Positions 35,978-44,849 of a stretch of 64,000 nt of DNA are shown piece by piece. The notes beneath the pieces were generated by a model that searched no databases, had not been told where the DNA came from, and saw only the letters and a list, made by a program, of their open reading frames with translations. Position numbers and translations under genes: made by a program. Positions within the stretch are counted from its first letter, which is position 1. The number at the start of each line of letters is the position of its first letter. Source of the stretch: an uncultured Gammaproteobacteria bacterium (lineage in GTDB: Bacteria; Pseudomonadota; Gammaproteobacteria; GCA-002705445; GCA-002716945); the NCBI GenBank assembly GCA_905479195.1, contig CAJQLO010000001.1, positions 304,694 through 368,693 of the forward strand, given 5' to 3'.

Positions 35978-37066
35978 ATGAACAAGATACTAGCAATATG
36001 TACATCACCTGACAAAGGCGGCCTAGAGCTATATTTTGTTAACATGGTCAATCATTTTCATTTGCATGAAAAAAATATAGTTGCTATTTGCAAAGAAGAT
36101 AGTCAGGTTTCAAAATTAATTAAATCACCTATGATTGGGCTAACTAAGACCTCAATATTTAATATTTTTTATCAATCTTATAAATTATCTCACTATATAA
36201 AAAAGGAAAATATTAAAATAGTTCATGTGAGCTGGACTAAAGATTTATTTCTTGCCGCTCTAGTAAAATTATTTTCAAAGAAACAGGTAAAAATTATTTA
36301 TCATAGGCAAATGAAAATAACTAGATATAAAAAAGATTTTTATCACAATTTTATCTACAAAAGCATTAGTATTGTCTTAGTTATAACAAAAGGCTTACTT
36401 ATTGATTGTCAAAAGTATCTTCCAATAGATGGTGATAAAATAATTGAATTACCATATGGAATTTCATTGCCTGATAATAATAAAATCTATGATAAAAAAA
36501 TATTCTTAAATGATCTTGAACTTAAAGAGGATATTTTTACTATCGGTGTTTTCTCACGTATAGAAGAACAAAAAGGACAGCATTTAGTGATAGAGGCCTT
36601 AAACCTACTATCAGAAAAAAATATACAATTAGTTGTGGTAGGGCATTGCATGGACCTTAGTTATCAGAATGGTTTAATTGAAATGATTAATAAATATAAA
36701 ATGAGTCATCGAGTTGCTTTTACCCCTTTTATTGAGTCTCCAATGAAATTGATGCCAATGCTAGATTTAATTATTTTACCTACTTATGAAGAAACATTTG
36801 GCTTGGTTGTTGCAGAATCTATGTTAATGGGAACTCCGGTTATTGGCAGTAATGCTGGTGGAGTACCAGAAATCATCAGCGATGAGCATAATGGTTTATT
36901 GTTTGAGTCAAAAAATTATAAATCTTTAAGCGAGAAAATAATTTCTATTTATAAATCAGAAGAGTTTAGGGTAAAACTATCAAATAATGCTAAAATATTT
37001 GCTAATAAACATTATGATTATCAGAAACATTTCTCTAGGCTAGAAAGTATTATACAAAAATTATGA
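35978..37066 (+). CDS. Glycosyltransferase family 4 (LPS core type)
   Basis: 362 residues. CTSPDKGGLELYFVNMV opens the acceptor lobe, IGVFSRIEEQKGQHLVIEAL is the linker, and the EX7E motif is EETFGLVVAE, followed by GTPVIGSNAGGVPEII. A retaining transferase of the WaaG/RfaB sort. Its last 4 nt overlap the next gene, so both act in the same pathway. The specific sugar is not readable. Confidence 0.87.
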   Translation: MNKILAICTSPDKGGLELYFVNMVNHFHLHEKNIVAICKEDSQVSKLIKSPMIGLTKTSIFNIFYQSYKLSHYIKKENIKIVHVSWTKDLFLAALVKLFSKKQVKIIYHRQMKITRYKKDFYHNFIYKSISIVLVITKGLLIDCQKYLPIDGDKIIELPYGISLPDNNKIYDKKIFLNDLELKEDIFTIGVFSRIEEQKGQHLVIEALNLLSEKNIQLVVVGHCMDLSYQNGLIEMINKYKMSHRVAFTPFIESPMKLMPMLDLIILPTYEETFGLVVAESMLMGTPVIGSNAGGVPEIISDEHNGLLFESKNYKSLSEKIISIYKSEEFRVKLSNNAKIFANKHYDYQKHFSRLESIIQKL

Positions 37067-37854
37067 ATAAGATAAGCGGAACAATAATAACTCTTAATAA
37101 TGAAAACCTTATTACAGACTGCATCGTGTCTTTGAAAAAAGTATGTGATGAAATCATAGTGCTTGATTCCCTGAGTCTTGATAAGACTACTGAGATTGCA
37201 AAAGAGCTTGGCGCAAAAGTTTACTTTCAAGATTTTTTAGGGGATGGACCTCAAAAAAAATTAGCAGCATCTTATGCATCCAATGATTGGGTATTCAGTT
37301 TAGATGCAGATGAGAGACTTGAAGATGATTTAATTGAATTTGTTAACTCTCTAAAGTTGGGGTCAAGTAATTGTAGCGCTTATTCGTTTAGAAGAAGAAA
37401 TTTTTGTGGAAAAAAATGGATTAAAGCTGCTAGTTTCTATCCAGATAGAGTTATACGTCTTTATAATAAGTCACAAGTAAATTATACCATGAGCACATCG
37501 CATGCTTATGTAGACTCAGCAGCACAGAATGTAGACTGTCATTTGTTGCACTATACTTATAGCTCATATACAGACTGGATTAATAAGATTAATTTTTATA
37601 GCACAACAAGCGCGAAGACTATGCATATTGCAGGAATTAAAAGGTCAAGTATTAGACCAATAACACATTCATTGTTTTCATTTTTTAAAAAAATGTTTCT
37701 TAAAGGTGGTATTTTTCAGGGCATTGATGGTTTTACTGTTGCATTAACCACTATGTTTAATACTTATATGAAATACATAAAACTGAATGAATTATATGAC
37801 AATAATAAAGATTCAAGCAAACATTTTCCGGTAAAAAAATCAGATAAAAAGTAA
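37063..37854 (+). CDS. Glycosyltransferase family 2, WaaE/KdtX-like
   Basis: 263 residues. ISGTIITLNNENLITDCI and DEIIVLDSLSLDKTTEIAKE form the GT2 nucleotide site; FSLDADERL is the DXD-like metal motif; the Arg/Tyr-rich RLYNKSQVNY and HYTYSSYTDWINKINFYS are typical of WaaE beta-1,4-glucosyltransferases of the LPS core. Ends 15 nt inside the convergent DUF2064 gene. Confidence 0.85.
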   Translation: MNKISGTIITLNNENLITDCIVSLKKVCDEIIVLDSLSLDKTTEIAKELGAKVYFQDFLGDGPQKKLAASYASNDWVFSLDADERLEDDLIEFVNSLKLGSSNCSAYSFRRRNFCGKKWIKAASFYPDRVIRLYNKSQVNYTMSTSHAYVDSAAQNVDCHLLHYTYSSYTDWINKINFYSTTSAKTMHIAGIKRSSIRPITHSLFSFFKKMFLKGGIFQGIDGFTVALTTMFNTYMKYIKLNELYDNNKDSSKHFPVKKSDKK

Positions 37855-38421
37855 GTCTTCTGGTTTATCAATATCTTTTAATTCTTGCAATAATTCTAAA
37901 TCTAATGAATGAGAGCTGATTTTGTCTTTTAAATTTTGAATATCTATAGGCTCCATACAGTCTATAAAATTTTCATAAGATCCTTTGATTCCAATTAAGT
38001 AAAAACCACCATCTATTGATGGGCCAATAACAATATCTTTTTTTAAAAGGGCATATTTAGCATCCATAATAATGCCTTTGGTTAAAGATGGGATATCAGA
38101 TCCTATTAAAATAGTTTTTTCATATTTTGAACTTTCTAGTGATAAACAATTATTCATTCTTTCGCATAAAGATGATCCTTGCTGCTGCCTTATATTAATC
38201 TTGTATTTTCTTTTAATAGTATGAAATAAATTATCTTTTAAGCGAGGATATACCCATAGTGTAATTTTAAAATCATCATTAATTTCTGAAACTTCATCCA
38301 ATATATTTGTCAGCATGTGCAGAGTTATAAAGGACCTCTCTTCTTTATTTAGTAAACCTTTTAACCTTGTTTTAGGATTGCCATTATATGGACATTTTGA
38401 AAAAATATTTAAAGAAATCAT
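37840..38421 (-). CDS. TIGR04282-type (DUF2064) arsenosugar-cluster glycosyltransferase
   Basis: 193 residues. FSKCPYNGNPKTRLKGLLN matches the opening K-x-P-x-x-G-x-x-K-T-R-L of the DUF2064 family, which is a GT-A fold nucleotidyl/glycosyl transferase; the middle has LIGSDIPSLT (DIP) and IGPSIDGGFYLIGIKG. Such genes accompany ArsS-type radical-SAM genes. Last gene of a four-gene minus-strand run; overlaps the GT2 gene upstream by 4 nt. Confidence 0.82.
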   Translation of the reverse strand: MISLNIFSKCPYNGNPKTRLKGLLNKEERSFITLHMLTNILDEVSEINDDFKITLWVYPRLKDNLFHTIKRKYKINIRQQQGSSLCERMNNCLSLESSKYEKTILIGSDIPSLTKGIIMDAKYALLKKDIVIGPSIDGGFYLIGIKGSYENFIDCMEPIDIQNLKDKISSHSLDLELLQELKDIDKPEDLLFI

Positions 38422-39077
38422 TTGTAAAATCTCTTTAGAATATGAGTTTCAATTCCAATATGATATAAAAATCTCAGAGTTCTCATTTTTAATATAGTCC
38501 TTAAAAATCCATAGTCATCCCATCTTCTAGATGATGTGACAGCATGACTATTAATTATGAAAGGAGCAGATATTTTATTTAGTATCCGGCATATCGCTAT
38601 ATCCTCCATTATCATCAAATTAGGAAACCCTTTTATTTTATTAAAAATATTTCTTTTAACATAAATAACTTGATCGCCAGTTCCATAATTATATAGCTTT
38701 GATCTTAAGTTTATAAAGAAACTCAAGATTTTGTATTTAATTTTATTATTATTAAATTTAACTTTAAAAAATCCCCATATTTTATCTTTTTTTATAGATA
38801 ATAATTGTTTTGTGGTTATATATGTATCGGCGTGCAAGAAAACAAGAGTATTACCTTTGGCAATTGATGCGCCAATATTTTGCTGTATTGCTCTCCCTGA
38901 CTTGGTTTTCAGTATATGATCAACTAAATTATTTGCTATCTCAGTAGTATTATCAGTACTGTCTCCATCTACTAAAATTATTTCGCAAATATTATGTTTT
39001 CTTAGTTCTTGCAAGTGACTAAGGTTTTTATATATATTCTTAGCTTCATTTTTTGCAGGTATAATAATTGAAATCAT
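38418..39077 (-). CDS. TIGR04283-type family 2 glycosyltransferase
   Basis: 219 residues. ISIIIPAKNEAKNI and EIILVDGDSTDNT are the GT2 start; KSGRAIQQNIGASIAKGNTL and FLHADT (DXD-like) continue; GDQVIYVKRNIFNKIKGFPN and MEDIAICRIL follow, then TSSRRW. This series is typical of the TIGR04283 group found beside DUF2064 and ArsS. Follows the DUF4399 gene by 20 nt. Confidence 0.83.
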   Translation of the reverse strand: MISIIIPAKNEAKNIYKNLSHLQELRKHNICEIILVDGDSTDNTTEIANNLVDHILKTKSGRAIQQNIGASIAKGNTLVFLHADTYITTKQLLSIKKDKIWGFFKVKFNNNKIKYKILSFFINLRSKLYNYGTGDQVIYVKRNIFNKIKGFPNLMIMEDIAICRILNKISAPFIINSHAVTSSRRWDDYGFLRTILKMRTLRFLYHIGIETHILKRFYK

Positions 39078-39097
39078 TTTTTGATTTTAATTCAAAC

Positions 39098-39547
39098 TCA
39101 TTCTACAGTAATTGTAATTTTTTTAGATACTAATGGCTTATGATGTGGGACATGCATATAATCTCCAAAAATTAACTGGAGTGTATGAGTACCGCTCTTT
39201 AAATCTATAAAAGTTCTTGTTTGCCCTTTACCAAAATGCAAATGTTTCTTATCAGAAGGAATAGGTTTAGAGAGACTTGGCAATATGTCAGTATCAATAA
39301 TTAAATGATGATGTCCAGATAATTCTTTTTTAATTCCAGCAGGAGCAACAGTCATATTGCTAATACCAAAGATTACTTCAACTGGACTTGAGACGACCTC
39401 TTTATCTAGCGGGCTTATAATAAAAACTTCTGCATTTGAATTTGATAAAGACTTGGATAATCCTCCAGCAGAATTTACTAGCTTATATGGCAATAAAAGG
39501 GAGCATAAAAATAATGTAAATATTAAAATTTTTATTTTTTTAGTCAT
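39098..39547 (-). CDS. DUF4399 exported protein
   Basis: 149 residues with a signal peptide (about 1-27). The mature part is rich in histidine: GHHHLIID, KKHLHFGKGQT, FGDYMHVPHHKP. These are the DUF4399 blocks; His spacing suggests metal binding, but no function is established. Its ATG overlaps the arsS stop by 4 nt, so it is made together with the radical-SAM protein, though one is exported and the other cytosolic. Confidence 0.85.
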   Translation of the reverse strand: MTKKIKILIFTLFLCSLLLPYKLVNSAGGLSKSLSNSNAEVFIISPLDKEVVSSPVEVIFGISNMTVAPAGIKKELSGHHHLIIDTDILPSLSKPIPSDKKHLHFGKGQTRTFIDLKSGTHTLQLIFGDYMHVPHHKPLVSKKITITVE

Positions 39548-40533
39548 AATAATGCTCCACCGCAGCTACTCCCAGACCCAGCTGTACATCCATAACAGTG
39601 ATCTGCTACATTTATTTTATCTAAAATATTGATTTTAGATAACATTGATATATGTTTTTTTATATTGTCACTTAGATTTATTCTAAGCATTTGATTAAAA
39701 TCACAATCATATATATATCCCTCATAATCAATGCTTATTAAAGATTTGCACATTAAGTGATTCAGAGCTTCTTCATTGAAGTTATTTTTCAGTAATTTCA
39801 TATATGGGTTAAATTCATTTTTAGTTATTAGTGTACTACCAAATCTAGCTATAGGCATATTAGTTATTAAGTATAAATTATTAAAGATAACACCATGCTC
39901 TTCTTTCAAAATTTTCTTATATTTATTTTCTAAATCTAGTTGATTAGGCGGCAATACGGGGCCTTGAGGATTATAAACAAGGTTGATTGCCAAATCTCTT
40001 TTATAACCATAGCCAGATTTATTAAGTTCTTTTAAAACCTCAATGCTTTTTTTAAAAACACTTTTCCCTCTTTGAGCATCTACATTAGATTCTTCGTAGC
40101 AAGGCAAGGAAGCAATTATCTCAACTTTATTATTTTTAAAAAAATCAAATAGATGATTTTTTCCTGGTTCCAGTAACACGGTTAAGTTACATCTATCAAT
40201 TACATGGCAGCCTAGTTTTTTTGCTTCTATAATTAAATACTCAAAATGATCATTAAGCTCTGGTGCACCGCCAGTTAAATCAATAGTTTTTATTTTAAAC
40301 TTATTTATAGCAAATAGTATTTGCTCAATTACTTTTAGAGACATCATTTCTTTTCTTTTGGGGCTGGCATTAACATGGCAATGAAGACATGCTTGATTAC
40401 ATTTATAGCCAAGATTAATCTGAAATGATTTTAATTGGCCCCTGGAAATATAAGGGAATTTCGTTTTTTTTAATAATGGGTAAACATCATGCATTGCTTG
40501 CGACTGAGTGTTATAATATTTCAATAATAACAT
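39544..40533 (-). CDS. arsS: ArsS-type radical SAM protein with Cys-rich tail
   Basis: 329 residues. CNQACLHCHV holds the SAM cluster (Cys45, 49, 52); QINLGYKCNQACLHCHVNAS is the ArsS/TIGR04167 signature; TGGAPELN follows. The C-terminus HCYGCTAGSGSSCGG (Cys313, 316, 324) is the Cys-rich auxiliary part. Known ArsS proteins help form arsenosugars; the family (also called radical SAM/Cys-rich) is wider. Start may instead be the ATG at 40494, since the longer start overlaps the divergent TldD start. No arsM seen here. Confidence 0.85.
   Translation of the reverse strand: MLLLKYYNTQSQAMHDVYPLLKKTKFPYISRGQLKSFQINLGYKCNQACLHCHVNASPKRKEMMSLKVIEQILFAINKFKIKTIDLTGGAPELNDHFEYLIIEAKKLGCHVIDRCNLTVLLEPGKNHLFDFFKNNKVEIIASLPCYEESNVDAQRGKSVFKKSIEVLKELNKSGYGYKRDLAINLVYNPQGPVLPPNQLDLENKYKKILKEEHGVIFNNLYLITNMPIARFGSTLITKNEFNPYMKLLKNNFNEEALNHLMCKSLISIDYEGYIYDCDFNQMLRINLSDNIKKHISMLSKINILDKINVADHCYGCTAGSGSSCGGALL
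40512..40517 (+). promoter_or_regulatory. Candidate -10 element for the tldD-like gene
   Basis: TATAAT 14 nt before the ATG at 40532, lying inside the 5' end of the divergent arsS frame. No good -35. If used, the leader is about 8 nt. Confidence 0.35.
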
Positions 40534-41965
40534 GAAAGATAATTTTATAAACCTAGTGAAACCATTATTGCCTAAAACGGACTATTGTTCGTTTCGCTTT
40601 GTTAGTAAATATACTAATATTATTTCTGCAACTAGAGGGGTCATTGAGCCAGTTATTACCTCTGAAGATGATGGTTTAATGGTTACAGTATTCCATAATG
40701 GTGGCTTTGGTTATGGGGCGACTAGTAATCTTACCCAACAAGGTATCTTGCAGGCTGTAGAATCTGCTAAGGAGTGGGCTGATTTCTCAAAAAATAAACT
40801 AACATATAGTCCAGATCTATCGAAATTAAAAAATCAGACTGGTAGTTATTATACGGAAGAAGAAGATAATTGGTCTAAAGTATCCATGAAAGATAAAGCA
40901 GATTATCTTTTGAGCGTTAATAAGGCTTTAAAATCACAACCTACAATTTCTAATTGGGGTGCGAGCATGAGATTCAATAAAATAGAAACTTTGTTCATAG
41001 ACACAAATGACTCCCATGTTAGACAGAAAATTTCATATCTATTACCTCAAATTATTGCTTCTGCCGAACATAAGAAAGAAATACAAACAAGAACGTTTGG
41101 AGGCCATGCGCATGCTAGACAAATTGGATATGATTTTATTGATCAAATAAATATGGTTCAAAAAGCTAAGATATTGGCAGAAGAGGCAGTAGAGCTATCT
41201 AAATCTCCTAACTGTAGTGATCAAGTTACTAATGCTGTTATAGCACCAGATCAAATGATATTGCAAATACATGAATCTATCGGGCATCCTTTGGAATTAG
41301 ATAGAATTTTAGGTGACGAGAGAAACTATGCTGGATCTAGTTTTGTTACTCCAGAAATGTTTGGAAAATATCAGTATGGATCTAAACTTTTAAATATAAC
41401 ATTTAATCCAAAACTTGAATCCGAACTAGCTTCATATAATTATGACGATGACGGCACAAATGCAGAAAAAAAATATTTAATTAAAGATGGATTACTGTTA
41501 AGACCCATAGGAGGGTTATTTTCTAGCCAAAGATTAGATTTAGATCATGTCGCCTGTTCTAGAGCATCAAACTGGAATAGACCTCCAATTGATAGGATGG
41601 GAAATATTAATCTAGAGCCAGGGGAAGATAGTTTTGAAGATATTATAACTTCTGTCGAAGATGGTATCTATCTACAAACTAATAACTCATGGTCAATAGA
41701 TGATAAAAGAAATAAATTTCAATTCGGGTGCGAGAAAGGGACTTTAATAAAGAATGGAAAATTTGCTGGCGTTGTAAAAAATCCCAGTTACCGTGGAATA
41801 ACGGAATCTTTCTGGCAAAACTTGTCAAAAGTTGGAAACAGTGAAAGTAATAATATTCTAGGGACATCTAATTGTGGTAAAGGAGAGCCTAATCAAACAA
41901 TATTTGTTGGTCATTCTACACCTGTATGCCTATTTGAGAATGTTGATGTGTTTGGTGGCGTCTAA
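40532..41965 (+). CDS. TldD/PmbA-family metalloprotease, TldD-like
   Basis: 477 residues. The zinc site is HESIGH (247-252), the HExxxH form of TldD proteins, preceded by QMILQIHESIGHPLELDRIL and followed by GDERNYAGSSF. TldD works with TldE (PmbA) as a heterodimeric protease on unfolded or modified peptides. The partner follows directly (stop at 41965, next ATG at 41966). The start shares CATG with the divergent arsS start. Confidence 0.9.
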   Translation: MKDNFINLVKPLLPKTDYCSFRFVSKYTNIISATRGVIEPVITSEDDGLMVTVFHNGGFGYGATSNLTQQGILQAVESAKEWADFSKNKLTYSPDLSKLKNQTGSYYTEEEDNWSKVSMKDKADYLLSVNKALKSQPTISNWGASMRFNKIETLFIDTNDSHVRQKISYLLPQIIASAEHKKEIQTRTFGGHAHARQIGYDFIDQINMVQKAKILAEEAVELSKSPNCSDQVTNAVIAPDQMILQIHESIGHPLELDRILGDERNYAGSSFVTPEMFGKYQYGSKLLNITFNPKLESELASYNYDDDGTNAEKKYLIKDGLLLRPIGGLFSSQRLDLDHVACSRASNWNRPPIDRMGNINLEPGEDSFEDIITSVEDGIYLQTNNSWSIDDKRNKFQFGCEKGTLIKNGKFAGVVKNPSYRGITESFWQNLSKVGNSESNNILGTSNCGKGEPNQTIFVGHSTPVCLFENVDVFGGV

Positions 41966-43288
41966 ATGAAAGATTACTTTCAAAAGATTTCCGATAAACT
42001 TTTTAATAGTTTAGAAAATCATGAAATATTAGTATTGAATTTTGATGCGGAGAAAACAGACTTTGTTAGATTCAATCATTCAAAAATCAGACAGGCTGGA
42101 AATGTAAATCAGGCAACACTAACTCTAAATTTAATATTTAAGAAAAAAACTTTAACTTCAGTTATACGTTTGAGTACAGATTTTGAAAAAGATTCAGTAT
42201 TATTGATCAGGACTTTATCTTACTTAAGAAGAGAAATACCAGAATTACCTAAAGATCCATATCTCATGTATGAAAAAAATATAAATTCTTTTGAACAAAA
42301 TATAACAGGGTCTAAATTAGATAATTACTCTATAACTGGAAATATTTTAGATAATTGTCATGCTTTTGATATGGTTGGAATATTATCTAGCGGAACAATT
42401 ATGAAAGGTTTTGCTAATTCTTTGGGACAGTTTAATTGGCATGAGAGTGAATCTTTTAATTTTGATTGGTCCATGTATGCTGAGTCTGGAAAAGCCATCA
42501 AACAAAATTATTCTGACCAAGAATGGAATCAAGAAGCATTCTCTAATTTACTTTCAGAGAGCAAAGAAAAGTTAAAAGTAATAGATAATAAAGAAATTAT
42601 ACTTCAGCCTGGGAAATATAAAGTCTATTTGTCGCCGTCAGCATTAAATGAAATTGTAGATATGTTGTCATGGGGTGGATTTAGTTATAAAGCAAATAAG
42701 ATTGGTTCAAGCCCACTTCATTTAATGGAGAAGGGTGAAAAAAGTTTCAGCGAAATAGTTTCTTTTAGTGAAAATCTCTCTAACGGGATTTCACCAAAAT
42801 TTCATTCTGATGGGTTTATCAAGCCAGAAAAAACAGACTTAATCGTTAATGGCAAATACATTAACTCATTAGTATCGCCAAGATCAGCCCTAGAATATTC
42901 TGTAAATCATAATGCTGCTGAATATTATGAGTCACCTGTGTCTATTCATCTCAACGAAGGTTTAATAAATTCAAACAAGATTTTAGAGACATTAAAAGAT
43001 GGAATCTATATAAGCAATCTTTGGTATTTGAATTTTTCAGATCGAAATAATGGTAGGGTAACTGGCTTAACAAGATTTGGGTGCTTTATGGTAGAAAATG
43101 GAGAATATAAAGGGCCAATTAATACTATGAGATTTGATGAGACAGTATATAATGTTTTTGGTGATAAATTAGTCGGTTTAACAGACAAATCGCAGTTATT
43201 GATGGACTCAGGAACATATGATGAGAGGTCAACCTATAGCTCTACAATTCCAGGAGCAATTGTTGAAGATTTTAAAATGACATTATAA
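41966..43288 (+). CDS. TldD/PmbA-family protein, PmbA (TldE)-like partner
   Basis: 440 residues and no HExxxH, as expected for the non-catalytic TldE subunit. Family blocks include VRFNHSKIRQAG near the start, KYKVYLSPSALNEIVDMLSW, ISPKFHSDGF and the closing DETVYNVFGDKLVGLTD. It is abutted to the TldD-like gene. This pair is short and divergent from E. coli TldD/PmbA, so it may be a second paralogous pair. Confidence 0.85.
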   Translation: MKDYFQKISDKLFNSLENHEILVLNFDAEKTDFVRFNHSKIRQAGNVNQATLTLNLIFKKKTLTSVIRLSTDFEKDSVLLIRTLSYLRREIPELPKDPYLMYEKNINSFEQNITGSKLDNYSITGNILDNCHAFDMVGILSSGTIMKGFANSLGQFNWHESESFNFDWSMYAESGKAIKQNYSDQEWNQEAFSNLLSESKEKLKVIDNKEIILQPGKYKVYLSPSALNEIVDMLSWGGFSYKANKIGSSPLHLMEKGEKSFSEIVSFSENLSNGISPKFHSDGFIKPEKTDLIVNGKYINSLVSPRSALEYSVNHNAAEYYESPVSIHLNEGLINSNKILETLKDGIYISNLWYLNFSDRNNGRVTGLTRFGCFMVENGEYKGPINTMRFDETVYNVFGDKLVGLTDKSQLLMDSGTYDERSTYSSTIPGAIVEDFKMTL

Positions 43289-43292
43289 TATT

Positions 43293-44651
43293 ATGATAAA
43301 AACAAGATTTGCACCAAGTCCTACAGGATGGCTACATATAGGCGGAGTTAGAACAGCATTATTTTCTTGGCTATTCGCTAAAAGTCAGTCAGGTCAATTT
43401 TATATTAGAATTGATGATACGGACACATCAAGAAGCACAAAAGAATATTGTGATTCAATTATTTCAGCGTTACATTCATTAGGATTAAATTCAGATAGAG
43501 AATTAATGTACCAATCAAAAAGATTTGATGTTTATATAGATAAAATTGAGTATCTATTAAATAATAATTTAGCTTATTATGATCAAGTCGAAGTGAACGA
43601 GAAAACTAAAGATACAAATCTTGATATTCAGTATGAGAATAGATTAAATAAACCAGGACATGTTATTAGGTTTAAAAATCCTAAAGAAAACTCTGTTGAG
43701 CTAAAAGATTTAGTTCATGGTGAAATTACGTTTGATCCGAAAACTTTTCATGATGTAGTTATTCTAAGGTCTAATGGCGTCCCAACTTATAACTTGACCT
43801 CGGTAGTTGATGATACTGAGCTGGGTATTACACATATTGTTAGAGGCGATGATCATTTAAGTAATACCGCTATACAAATTAATCTATTCAAAGCATTTAA
43901 TGAAACAGTTCCAGTTTTTGCACACCTTGCCATGATTCATGGTGTAGATGGCAAAAGACTCTCTAAGAGGCATGGCGCCGTAGATATTAATTCTTTTCTT
44001 GATGAAGGTTACTTAGTAGAAGCCTTAATTAATTATTTAGTAAAAACTGGATGGTCGCATGGAGATCAAGAATTTTTCTCTACTGATGACCTGTTAAAAT
44101 TATTTACAATAGATAAAGTTACAAAATCATCTGCTATATTTGATTATGACAAGCTTAATTGGCTAAATCAGCATTATATTAAAAATAAAGATTTATCAGA
44201 TATAGCTGATATGATATTACCATATCTTACAGATTTAAATATTAAGGTAAGCGATAGGAAATACCTTGAAAATATTTTAAGCTTAGGGATTGATAGAGAT
44301 TATAATTTAAAAAATATTGCATCAGGATTAACTTATTATTTTGAGAATGATTTAAATTATAAATCAGATGACTTTGTAAAGTTGGATCCCATAAAATCTA
44401 AAGCTGTTATTGAAAATGTTATAAAAAAAATATCAAACATTGATTTTGATAATAAAGAAAATATCAGTAATTGCATTAAAGAAGTCTGCTCTGATATGTC
44501 GCTTAAATTTAAAGACGTTGGTCCTGCCGTGAGGTTTGCCTTAACAGCACGACTCAAAGCTCCATCGATAGATGAATTATGCTTTACTCTAGGAAAAGAC
44601 AAAGCATTGAAGCGTCTTAATGATTTCTATGCTTTTCTATCATTGGCTTAA
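43293..44651 (+). CDS. gltX: Glutamyl-tRNA synthetase
   Basis: 452 residues, class I. The HIGH element is HIGG (15-18) in RFAPSPTGWLHIGGVRT; the KMSKS loop is KRLSKRHGA; IVRGDDHLSNT and IAHL-like FAHLAMIHG also match. Slightly shorter than E. coli GltX (471). Starts 4 nt after the PmbA-like gene and is followed by tRNA-Glu. Confidence 0.95.
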   Translation: MIKTRFAPSPTGWLHIGGVRTALFSWLFAKSQSGQFYIRIDDTDTSRSTKEYCDSIISALHSLGLNSDRELMYQSKRFDVYIDKIEYLLNNNLAYYDQVEVNEKTKDTNLDIQYENRLNKPGHVIRFKNPKENSVELKDLVHGEITFDPKTFHDVVILRSNGVPTYNLTSVVDDTELGITHIVRGDDHLSNTAIQINLFKAFNETVPVFAHLAMIHGVDGKRLSKRHGAVDINSFLDEGYLVEALINYLVKTGWSHGDQEFFSTDDLLKLFTIDKVTKSSAIFDYDKLNWLNQHYIKNKDLSDIADMILPYLTDLNIKVSDRKYLENILSLGIDRDYNLKNIASGLTYYFENDLNYKSDDFVKLDPIKSKAVIENVIKKISNIDFDNKENISNCIKEVCSDMSLKFKDVGPAVRFALTARLKAPSIDELCFTLGKDKALKRLNDFYAFLSLA

Positions 44652-44715
44652 TCCATGTCACAGCTAGATAATATCTAATTTTTAGATTGAGCTTTTATAA
44701 ATTACTTTTCTTATG

Positions 44716-44721
44716 TATAAT
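44716..44721 (+). promoter_or_regulatory. Candidate -10 element for tRNA-Glu
   Basis: TATAAT 36 nt before the tRNA 5' end, with a poor -35. The gap 44652-44756 otherwise shows only a 6-bp AT-rich hairpin (ATCTAA/TTAGAT) soon after the gltX stop. Confidence 0.4.
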
Positions 44722-44756
44722 ATTCGATATAAAAACCAATAATATTTATGATATAT

Positions 44757-44829
44757 GTCCCCATCGTCTAGTGGCCTAGGACACTGGGTTTTCATCTCAG
44801 CAACAGGGGTTCGACTCCCCTTGGGGATG
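44757..44829 (+). tRNA. tRNA-Glu (anticodon UUC)
   Basis: Acceptor GTCCCCA pairs with TGGGGAT (44822-44828), followed by discriminator G at 44829. The anticodon arm is CTGGG-TTTTCAT-CTCAG with TTC at the centre; the T arm is AGGGG-TTCGACT-CCCCT. 3' CCA is not encoded (GCATAT follows). It lies 105 nt after gltX, so the synthetase and its own tRNA are neighbours. Confidence 0.96.
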
Positions 44830-44849
44830 CATATCATGGTAATCATTTT

